In this document: positions 20,101 to 25,372 of the stretch, in pieces
Numbering within the stretch: position 1 is the first letter of the stretch
Layout: each line of letters starts with the position of its first letter
From: Teredinibacter sp. KSP-S5-2
Lineage (GTDB): Bacteria; Pseudomonadota; Gammaproteobacteria; Pseudomonadales; Cellvibrionaceae
Direction: 5' to 3'
NCBI RefSeq assembly: GCF_032773895.1
Contig: NZ_CP120416.1
Span: forward strand, 1,796,001-1,860,000
Length of the DNA: 64,000 bases
Made by a program: the position numbers and the translations under genes
Notes under the pieces: generated by a model
What the model saw: the letters and a program-made list of their open reading frames with translations, nothing else
What the model was told of the DNA's origin: nothing
The model's database searches: none

Positions 20101-20230
20101 AAGTACGGGTCTAACATTACTGTTATTGCCTTCTATCCTATTACTTATTCCTTTGGTTGAAACTACACCATCTATTAATGACCTTGTTCCTGATAACATG
20201 ACTAAAACAACCGGGGAGCAGGTGTGCTGA
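17099..20230 (+). CDS. RND efflux transporter, inner-membrane pump subunit (HAE1/AcrB family)
   Basis: The 1043-residue length and layout (helix 1, large periplasmic loop, helices 2-6, helix 7, second loop, helices 8-12) match AcrB-type pumps. TM4 has the paired acidic residues of the proton relay (LIVDDAIVIGES). In TM10 the segment is GVMINNGLLLVDYF, so the Lys940 of AcrB is replaced by Asn, as seen in a branch of RND pumps. It overlaps the adaptor gene and belongs to the sensor-export block downstream of the PKS operon, where self-protection or product export is plausible. Substrate is unknown. Confidence 0.93.
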   Translation: MINNKSYLAQFIAHPIASKTLLVIILVMGVVGMLFLRQEVFPPFAPNRVDISVAVRGASAKEVELLVVKKIEQQLADVKEIQRIIANAYQDHAYIQLELMAEVNPDKALSLIKSQVDGISTFPEYAEPPIYTMPETTGPLLLVSLYGDVPFNVLYNQALDLSKQLSLLPGITLAEIDDAPEMEVEVGLTPLALQKYRLSMTDIAQAIRNTSINLSAGNIETANGKLLLRSERLALNTQDFENIVIRSYANGRILTIGDIATVSIKPVASYSPTIFNGKHALSLSIRRDEHVSLTRASNQIRNYLTQYQQQLGEHLTVQVWMDDSREFSSRVGLLLENGITGFFIICIFMGLFVHFRVALWTAIGIPVSMLGALGIIYMSGADISLNAITLFGFLIAAGLIVDDAIVIGESIHQETTLYGHSVDNVIRGAQKVAMPTTFGALTSIVAFFPLTLTEGKMGSQMAGIGLVVICCLIASIIESKLILPNHLLHKKRRKLNLSRLERLRGKTNSYLVAFSEGPYRRLLDRCLAKPYSVIGIALALFLLSGVIMFSGAIRMVTLPNIADYEVEALFNVDANLTAEQKQAIAQRLTDSLLQTNREVKEKNKLDYEPIIMHRMHIDGADIIFDVEISHREDAPFDAHIIANTWRNKVPLMPELESANIASGPNGDEQVAIQLSGDELTALLLAKDEVKKYLSSIDGVVDIRDNALSKSHDILVHATAAGEAYGVTQNWLANTIRSAFYGVEAQRVQLDEQEWRVMVRYDQSNRNSIGDLSAMDVALPDGHFMPLNTIAKLEQTQTDTLIQRIDAQRAITVYANTIGYVDAEGVAEAVVEDFLPQLAQKYPGVSYSIEGEAKDAAKSISSLISASIIAIFVMFALMAIPMKSYRYPFAIILILPLGFIGTVVGHLIVPIEYSLISMFGLIALMGVMINNGLLLVDYFLQNMQMGLSKKEAIMECCVRRLRPIFLTAVTTFAGLMPLLWESDPEALWLVPIAVSLGIGILLSTGLTLLLLPSILLLIPLVETTPSINDLVPDNMTKTTGEQVC

Positions 20231-20364
20231 TTGCTTTAAGTGGACAGGCCTTTCCATTATCGAGGTTTACGTACTCTTTCTAATTTGTTTAAATTGTGAG
20301 CTGGTCTATAGTGTTTTAGCCCGTTCGCTATGCGCATACTTCACAATAACAATAGAGAGATACA

Positions 20365-21456
20365 ATGCAGCGTTACCTAGCTTTAGACGCCTTTAGAGGG
20401 CTAACCATTGCCCTGATGATTTTGGTTATTACACCTGGCTCCTGGTCCCATGTATACCCTCCGTTATTACACGCTGAATGGCATGGCTGGACACCAACGG
20501 ATTTAGTTTTCCCGTTTTTTATGTTTATTATCGGTGTGGCGATGTACTTTTCCTTTAGTAAACAAAACTTTCAGTTGAATACCGTATCGATAATAAAAAT
20601 ACTCAGGCGTTCACTCATTATCTTTTTACTTGGTTTAGCCTTAAATGCCTTTCCTACCTACGAAAGCTTCGACAGCTTACGCATTATGAGTGTATTGGGC
20701 AGAATTGGCTTAGCTTACGCTTTGGCTGCAATATTGGTGCTCTTACTCAAACCAACTGGAATCAGAATCTTATCTATCATTCTATTGGTGGCATATTGGT
20801 TGATATTGCAAAGTGTAGGAGATGGCGCTTATACGCTGGAAACCAATTTGGTTCGGCAAGTGGATTTAATGCTTCTTGGGGAAGGGCATATGTGGCAGGG
20901 CAAAGGCATACCATTTGACCCTGAAGGAATACTCAGTACTTTACCGTCACTCGTCAGTATTTTTATTGGTTTTGAAGTTGGCCGCTTAGTGGCAACAAGT
21001 TCGGAAAAAAGTCAGGTTGTAAAATATTTATTGATATGGGGTGTTGCTGCATTTGCTCTGGGTTACCTATGGAGCATAGTGATGCCGATTAACAAATACC
21101 TATGGACCAGTTCTTACGTGCTGGTTACCTCGGCTGTGGCACTTTGGGTACTGGCATTGTTTATCTGGTTTGTCGATATTCAAGGCTATCACGCATCGGT
21201 TCGACCTTTGGTGGTATATGGCATGAACCCATTGTTTATTTATGTTTTTGCCGCAGTCTGGACGGATTGTTATCGCTTGGTCGACATGTCCCTTCCATCC
21301 GGCGGAACTGGAATGCTGCGTGAATGGCTATTTCAGCATATGAGCCATATATTCACACCGATAAATGCCTCCCTTGTTTATGCATTAATTCATGTTTTCA
21401 TCTTCTGGTTGGTATGTTTGTTTTTATACCGAAAGAATATTGTGATAAAGATATAA
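20365..21456 (+). CDS. HGSNAT/NagX-like multipass membrane acyltransferase-fold protein
   Basis: A 363-residue polytopic protein with about ten helices. The N-terminus RYLALDAFRGLTIALMILV and the following HAEWHGWTPTDLVFPFFMF segment are the hallmark of the heparan-alpha-glucosaminide N-acetyltransferase (HGSNAT)/NagX/DUF5009 family. The conserved His in WHGW is the proposed acetyl carrier in the human enzyme. GAGAG lies before the start. It has no nag or sugar-catabolism neighbours here. The gene ends six bases from an integrase fragment, so its downstream flank was rearranged but its frame is intact. Confidence 0.85.
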   Translation: MQRYLALDAFRGLTIALMILVITPGSWSHVYPPLLHAEWHGWTPTDLVFPFFMFIIGVAMYFSFSKQNFQLNTVSIIKILRRSLIIFLLGLALNAFPTYESFDSLRIMSVLGRIGLAYALAAILVLLLKPTGIRILSIILLVAYWLILQSVGDGAYTLETNLVRQVDLMLLGEGHMWQGKGIPFDPEGILSTLPSLVSIFIGFEVGRLVATSSEKSQVVKYLLIWGVAAFALGYLWSIVMPINKYLWTSSYVLVTSAVALWVLALFIWFVDIQGYHASVRPLVVYGMNPLFIYVFAAVWTDCYRLVDMSLPSGGTGMLREWLFQHMSHIFTPINASLVYALIHVFIFWLVCLFLYRKNIVIKI

Positions 21457-21461
21457 GCAAT

Positions 21462-21647
21462 TTTGTGCAGAGCAAGGTGAGTAAGATAACGGGATACCTC
21501 TGCGGCGCCAACAGAACTCGGGTGGCGCTTTTCGGTATAGGAGATGAACTGCCTAACCCATGTTAGATACGTTTTTTCTGTTTTGTAAGCCATGCCTTTA
21601 ATAGGAATCACCTCACGAACATGTCGTAAAAAATGGGCTACGCTCAT
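21462..21647 (-). pseudogene. intI: Integron integrase intI, N-terminal fragment (relic 1)
   Basis: Read on the minus strand from ATG 21647, about 62 residues match the N-terminal SAM-like domain of integron integrases: HFLRHVREVIPIKG, KTEKTYLTWVRQFI, KRHPSSVG and the AAEVSRYLTHLAL helix. Homology stops abruptly beside the NagX stop codon, so the catalytic domain (Arg...His-x-x-Arg...Tyr) is gone. Orientation is divergent from the cassettes, as in real integrons. The remaining in-frame residues come from the antisense of the NagX gene. Confidence 0.85.
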
Positions 21648-21903
21648 TTTCCAGATTTATTGGGATATCTTCCATGACAGCTCTTGCTTTTAATTTGTGC
21701 GGTCTAAATACACAGTAGTTGAGGGCGTTTTCAACTTTCTTTAGAGTATTGTTTGTCAGAGTTATACGTACATAATGCGCATAACTTGCTAGTTATTTAA
21801 TCAACAATCGTTGAAAGTTTATTAAAATCAAAGAGTTATGTATTTACGTTTTCGAGGGGCGGGAAGTTTTACGCGACAAAAATCTAAGAGGTTTTACACT
21901 TCG

Positions 21904-21932
21904 TGTACGCTTTTTTCAGCATGTGATATAGT
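21904..21932 (+). promoter_or_regulatory. Candidate cassette promoter (Pc-like), copy 1
   Basis: TGTACG, a 17-base spacer and TATAGT point toward the cassettes, about 90 bases before the attI crossover. The same two hexamers with the same spacing occur at 39715-39743, while the spacer has diverged. The -35 is weak, so the call rests mainly on conservation. Confidence 0.45.
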
Positions 21933-21962
21933 TAATTCCTTGATTTTGAAGAAAAAGTATAA

Positions 21963-22025
21963 ATGCAAAAAAGAAATATGTGCACAAAGGGATATACGCA
22001 TCTGATGCGTAGAATAAACTGTTAG
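21963..22025 (+). CDS. 20-codon leader ORF ending across attI, copy 1
   Basis: ATG 21963 opens a 20-residue frame rich in Lys/Arg that ends in MRRINC. Its stop TAG lies inside the attI core, reading TG-TTAG. Copy 2 at 39773 keeps the length, frame and last six residues. In class 1 integrons a short ORF in attI1 (ORF-11) raises translation of cassette genes without their own ribosome site; this could be an analogue. No strong ribosome site is seen, so translation is unproven. Confidence 0.4.
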   Translation: MQKRNMCTKGYTHLMRRINC

Positions 22026-22049
22026 AACTAGTTTTAGTTTGGGGGAGTT

Positions 22050-22382
22050 GTGAAGATATTGGTGGTTTTATTATTTGTATTCTTAACGAATTCTGCGTTC
22101 GCAGGGTATTCTGATGACGTAAATATTGTTGAGATATTTCAGGATGAAAACTTTCAAAATTATATGGCTCTAGGTATTAATGGTGAGGTCCAAAGCAGGC
22201 CGGCAGATTGCGTTAATCCAACTTACCAGTATGCTATCGACTTGACTACAGAGTATGGAAAAAGGATTCAAAGTACATTGCTTATGGCATTTGCTGCCGG
22301 AAAGAAAGTAAGCTTAATAGGTACCGGTCAATGCAATATTAATAATGTAGAGGTTTTAAGGCGAGTCGTGGTTAAGTTCTAA
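22050..22382 (+). CDS. Small exported orphan protein, first cassette of array 1
   Basis: A 110-residue protein starting with GTG after a strong GGGGGAG. The signal peptide ends SAFA. The C-terminal part (LLMAFAAGKKVSLIGTGQCN) resembles the corresponding part of the first cassette protein of array 2 (39879-40205), suggesting one family of periplasmic cassette proteins. I do not recognise a function. Its stop codon overlaps the beginning of an attC site. Confidence 0.75.
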   Translation: MKILVVLLFVFLTNSAFAGYSDDVNIVEIFQDENFQNYMALGINGEVQSRPADCVNPTYQYAIDLTTEYGKRIQSTLLMAFAAGKKVSLIGTGQCNINNVEVLRRVVVKF

Positions 22383-22493
22383 CAAGAGGCTGTTTAGCGA
22401 CCGGTATTTGCTCCGGCCTAAAAGATAGGTCTCCACAAATACCAGAGTAAAAGCTGGTTCTAAAGAGCCGCTGAACAGCCCGACCAGTTATGC
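22377..22493 (+). other. attC recombination site, array 1, site 1
   Basis: TTCTAAC opens and GTTATGC closes a region of about 117 bp. The arms pair well: AACAAGAGGCTGTTTAGCG against GCTGAACAGCC and the following CAGTT, as the folded bottom strand of attC requires. It lies between two orphan genes. Confidence 0.7.
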
Positions 22494-23035
22494 AAAAAAA
22501 TAAACCTATGAGAATCCTTTCTGAACTGTTGAATGAATATCGCATTCAAATAATCGCTCTCGTTGCTGGGTCTGTGTCCATTACGGCTATATATGAGAGG
22601 CTTGTATCGATATTTTATTTACAGTATCTGGAAGTCCCAAATGCAGTGGTAGCGATTCTAATTCTGCTATCTGTTTTAGGAGGCTTTGAAATCAGGAGAA
22701 TGTCAGACCGACTACGTAGCTATGAACATCCCAAGCTAACGGATAATATGGAATATGTACTATGGATGCATAAAGATGTACCTCTAGGTAACGGACAATG
22801 TGCCTCTACGTTGATTGAAGATCAAGACAGCCTTCATTATCAAGATGCTCAGTATTGTTTGGATGAGCTATTTCAAATGGGGTTTCTTAGAGTAATCAAT
22901 AATCCAGATCCTGACGAGGAAGAACGATTATATGCCTTGGCTGAGCCAGGCAGACGTTATCTTGTTGAAACAGGTCTTCTGCATAAAGTCTTTTCGGAAG
23001 ATTCATCGCATAACAAAAATTGTCGGCTTAGCTAA
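22490..23035 (+). CDS. Cassette-borne membrane protein with C-terminal winged-helix-like domain
   Basis: This 181-residue protein has two hydrophobic segments near 18-36 and 42-62. After that comes a soluble part in which EYVLWMHKD, DAQYCLDELFQMGFLRVI and ERLYALAEPGRRYLV look like a winged-helix or MarR-like wing pattern, though without a firm family match. ATG 22490 overlaps the attC end GTTATGC; ATG 22508 is an alternative start. Neither has a clear ribosome site, which is common for cassette genes. Function unknown. Confidence 0.65.
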   Translation: MQKNKPMRILSELLNEYRIQIIALVAGSVSITAIYERLVSIFYLQYLEVPNAVVAILILLSVLGGFEIRRMSDRLRSYEHPKLTDNMEYVLWMHKDVPLGNGQCASTLIEDQDSLHYQDAQYCLDELFQMGFLRVINNPDPDEEERLYALAEPGRRYLVETGLLHKVFSEDSSHNKNCRLS

Positions 23036-23043
23036 ACGTTAAG
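23009..23043 (+). other. Possible degenerate short attC, array 1, site 2
   Basis: GCATAAC and GTTAAG bracket about 35 bases at the boundary between two small genes. Internal pairing is weak, so this may be a deleted attC or chance. Confidence 0.25.
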
Positions 23044-23051
23044 AGGTGTGA

Positions 23052-23372
23052 ATGGAAGAGGCGAAAAAGAAAGCTTACAGGCATTTGGGGCTGACTGGAT
23101 ATACATCAATTAATAATATGCTGTCGAATACAAAGGTCGGGATATTTAACATTTATTCCGATTTTCATAATAAAAATATTCAGGCTTCAAAGGATTTATC
23201 CAGCTGGCTTGAAGTACTAATGCATGAAAATGTTAATGATTTTGAATATATGGATGAAGATGCTTTCTGGAAAGTGCATTCTGATCTTTGTGAAAAATAC
23301 AAAGACTACAGATTTGAATCTGCTAAGGATTTATTTGATGATTGCCTTGATTTCGCAAGTAAAAACTCTTAA
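23052..23372 (+). CDS. Small soluble orphan protein in cassette array 1
   Basis: A 106-residue acidic, probably helical protein without signal peptide or membrane segment. It starts at ATG 23052 with AAGAGGTG upstream. I recognise no family or motif. It lies between two attC-like sites, and its stop falls within the following one. Confidence 0.65.
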   Translation: MEEAKKKAYRHLGLTGYTSINNMLSNTKVGIFNIYSDFHNKNIQASKDLSSWLEVLMHENVNDFEYMDEDAFWKVHSDLCEKYKDYRFESAKDLFDDCLDFASKNS

Positions 23373-23414
23373 CAAGCAAAGGCAGCGGATAAGCTGCTGT
23401 TTAGGGCGTTAGAG
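23367..23414 (+). other. attC recombination site, array 1, site 3
   Basis: TCTTAAC begins and GTTAGAG ends a compact 48-bp site. The arms AACAAGCAAAGGCAGC and GCTGCTGTTTAGGGCGTT are largely complementary around the loop GGATAA. This is the most compact clear attC in the window. Confidence 0.7.
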
Positions 23415-23417
23415 CTA

Positions 23418-23852
23418 ATGAATATTGGAGTAGTAGTGAAAAGTATCTTATTAATAATGTTGCTGTTTCCTTTTTTTGCATGGGCAGAGAATAATGAGTG
23501 CTCAGATATAGTAGGAGAATGGATCGGAGAAAGATATGACCGCGTTATGGAATCACAGAGGACCTTATACTCTAAGTATAGAGCTGATGGGACGTACTCT
23601 TTTTCTTTCGAGTATATTAGTGGCTCTGGTAAGTCGGCTCAAACAGAAAGCGGTGAGTGGTGGTGCATAGGAACAAATCTTTATATATCAAACACTGAGT
23701 TAAATGGAGAATTATTGGAACCTGATATACAGGTATACAATATTCTAGCCCTTACTGCTTCTTATATGAAAATATCTATTCATGACGTCGATTGTGAGCA
23801 GGCTGGGGACGATTGCCATGAAGGTGTTATCTATGAAAACACAAGAATGTAG
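23418..23852 (+). CDS. Exported orphan protein, lipocalin-like in pattern, cassette array 1
   Basis: A 144-residue protein with a signal peptide ending FAWA. The mature part has IVGEWIGERY, RADGTYSFSF and ESGEWWCIG, a repeat of short beta strands like that of small lipocalin-like proteins that start with a G-x-W motif. Four cysteines (in ECSD, WWCIG, VDCEQ and DDCHE) could form disulphides. It begins just after an attC site and ends before another attC-like half site. Function unknown. Confidence 0.68.
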   Translation: MNIGVVVKSILLIMLLFPFFAWAENNECSDIVGEWIGERYDRVMESQRTLYSKYRADGTYSFSFEYISGSGKSAQTESGEWWCIGTNLYISNTELNGELLEPDIQVYNILALTASYMKISIHDVDCEQAGDDCHEGVIYENTRM

Positions 23853-23856
23853 CGAG

Positions 23857-24055
23857 CTCTAACAAGCGTAGGCTGGCCTATATTTTCTCCGTTTCGCCTT
23901 CGGCTACACTACTAAAATGACATGTCGTCCAAATTGAAAGGGAGTTAATTTTAAACTAAGACGTAGTTGGTAAGAATGGGCGAGCGCGTCCGCCTATCAA
24001 TCTGCCCAAATAGCTTATTCCTGCTGCGTGATGGTGAGCTCCAACCTGTTAACCA
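23857..24055 (+). other. attC-like half site and 3' cassette remnant, array 1, site 4
   Basis: CTCTAAC followed by AAGCGTAGGCTGGCC has the form of an attC left arm, but no matching right arm is visible. GTTAACC at 24048-24054 might be the closing core. The roughly 200 bases between the two genes hold no ORF. Confidence 0.3.
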
Positions 24056-24066
24056 TAGGGAGAAAT

Positions 24067-24573
24067 ATGGCCCATACGTTCACGTTAAACTCTGAAGCTA
24101 TTAAAAGAGAGTTCTCCGTATATGTTGTAATTGCTTCCAATGATGTAGAAATAGACTTGTATGTAGGAAAAACTGGAGATAATAGAGAAGGTTGTAACCC
24201 TATTATCTCTCGATGTGGAAACCACTTTTCATACAACAAGATTCACAGCCAGGTAAGAAATAAAATTCCTGATCATGAAAACAAAGAATATACCTATGTT
24301 TTTGATCATTTCGGTGCTTATACCGAAGACGAGCATCAGCGAAAACAGCTTGTCGATCAGATAAACGAAATGGAACGGTTTCTTAATCAAGAAATAAATG
24401 AGCTATCGAAGGAATTTGAACTCTGTGTTTTGCACAATCCTTATAGTGGTAAATATGGGGTTAACGCTAGTGAAAGAAATAAAAGGGCTGCGTTCCGCAC
24501 TCAGGAAAATACGAATCGAATAAATGCTATTGTTAATACGGTACGCGAAATTTTAGTTAACAAGTCTAGGTAG
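24067..24573 (+). CDS. GIY-YIG-like nuclease-fold protein in cassette array 1
   Basis: A 168-residue protein that begins with FSVYVVIAS, then IDLYVGKTGD and an Arg/His-containing SRCGNHFSYNKIH. The order strand-YVGKT-helix with Arg matches the GIY-YIG endonuclease core in outline. The strict GIY and YIG tripeptides are replaced by YVV and YVG. A charged coiled-coil-like region (residues 85-115) follows. ATG 24067 has AGGGAG upstream; an earlier in-frame GTG at 24028 lacks one. A nuclease carried as a cassette could be a defence or addiction gene, but that is inference. Confidence 0.6.
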   Translation: MAHTFTLNSEAIKREFSVYVVIASNDVEIDLYVGKTGDNREGCNPIISRCGNHFSYNKIHSQVRNKIPDHENKEYTYVFDHFGAYTEDEHQRKQLVDQINEMERFLNQEINELSKEFELCVLHNPYSGKYGVNASERNKRAAFRTQENTNRINAIVNTVREILVNKSR

Positions 24574-24660
24574 CCGGCGGTTAGGCTACAGGCCACTTCA
24601 GGGATTCCCCGGCTGTAGTGGCCAAAAATACTTGACCACCACAGCAGTACATCTAACAAG
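24555..24660 (+). other. attC-like cores and a non-coding mini-cassette, array 1
   Basis: AGTTAAC (24555) and a perfect GTTRRRY match GTTAGGC (24580) could be a very short attC. The next perfect RYYYAAC match, ATCTAAC, is at 24651. The 65 bases between have strong self-pairing (GGCCACT with AGTGGCC, and CTACAG with CTGTAG) and no ORF, so they may be an empty or eroded cassette. Confidence 0.3.
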
Positions 24661-25372
24661 CAACAGCGGTAAGGATCAACTCCAAAGGAAGGTTACTATA
24701 TAAATTTAGTTACACTTCTTGCCATGCTTTCATCGCGAATCTAGCAGCGAATAGGTTATCCCAACGCCTAAAATCATTGCTCTGAAAATACAGGAGTTAG
24801 TACAAAAAATGTCCATTTGTGCCTTATGCTCCGTGCCTATTCTTTCTTTCCCAAGTCTCTCGCAGAGGCAGTTTACCGCTTGGGTAGAGGAAACTTCCGT
24901 CTTTCGGTTAGTCGCCTTTCTTTCTGTATGTCTAACTATTTGAATATATTGATCTTTTTCTCCGTTTTTTTTGCTTATTTGGCCGGCGGTTTTTTGTGAA
25001 CGACTCCATCTGGCACTATACTAAACGTTGGTTTAAGCTAGTTTCTTGGCTGCGCGAGGCAGGGATCGCATTCTGTACATTAGGTTGATCTGATGTTTTG
25101 CGGTGTATGCAGTGTGCCGAGATAGATATGTAAGGAGTTCTCGCTTTAACCTCGAATTAGCCCTACGACAGAATTTGTGGGGGTTGCTATAAAGCGAAGA
25201 GGTTGTATCAGGATAATAATTAAAACCACTTCTACAAAATGAAACGCTATGCTTGATCAGTCTTATACTGTCCTTTGTCGTAAAGCCTCAGCATCTGCTG
25301 ATATTGTTTCGTATATGCTTGTGATATTTCAAAGCGGCCTGGGTGTTCTTACCATAGAGGGGAGCGTATAGT
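24661..25372. other. Gene-poor stretch after cassette array 1
   Basis: No convincing gene is seen in about 700 bp. A 60-codon frame at 24817 is rich in Leu/Phe/Ser and has no ribosome site or family match. Part of this stretch is probably eroded cassette DNA. The promoter of the GGDEF-EAL gene should lie in the last 100-200 bases. Confidence 0.4.

Larger units (their letters stand above)
21560..22030 (+). mobile_element. Integron leader/attI region, copy 1
   Basis: This stretch lines up over its whole length, with few gaps, with 39370-39840. It includes the start of intI, a conserved promoter-like element, a 20-codon reading frame and the crossover sequence GTTAGAA at 22021-22027. The layout intI-leader-attI-cassettes is that of a chromosomal integron. 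The copies are clearly diverged, so the duplication is not recent. Confidence 0.75.

Noticed and set aside
12718-20230. Heavy-metal RND (CzcA-type) efflux
   Set aside because: The pump keeps AcrB-like length and relay, the adaptor has no metal-binding tail, and no other metal genes are present; HAE1-type is the safer call.
21102-21566. Two frames overlapping the NagX 3' end and leader
   Set aside because: Shadows of the NagX gene and of intI relic 1 in other frames.
22377-24660. CRISPR array
   Set aside because: The repeated elements are attC-like: unequal length, flanked by genes, without equal spacers or cas genes.
24817-24999. 60-codon hydrophobic frame after cassette array 1
   Set aside because: No ribosome site, no attC bracket, Leu/Ser-rich composition as in AT-rich shadows.
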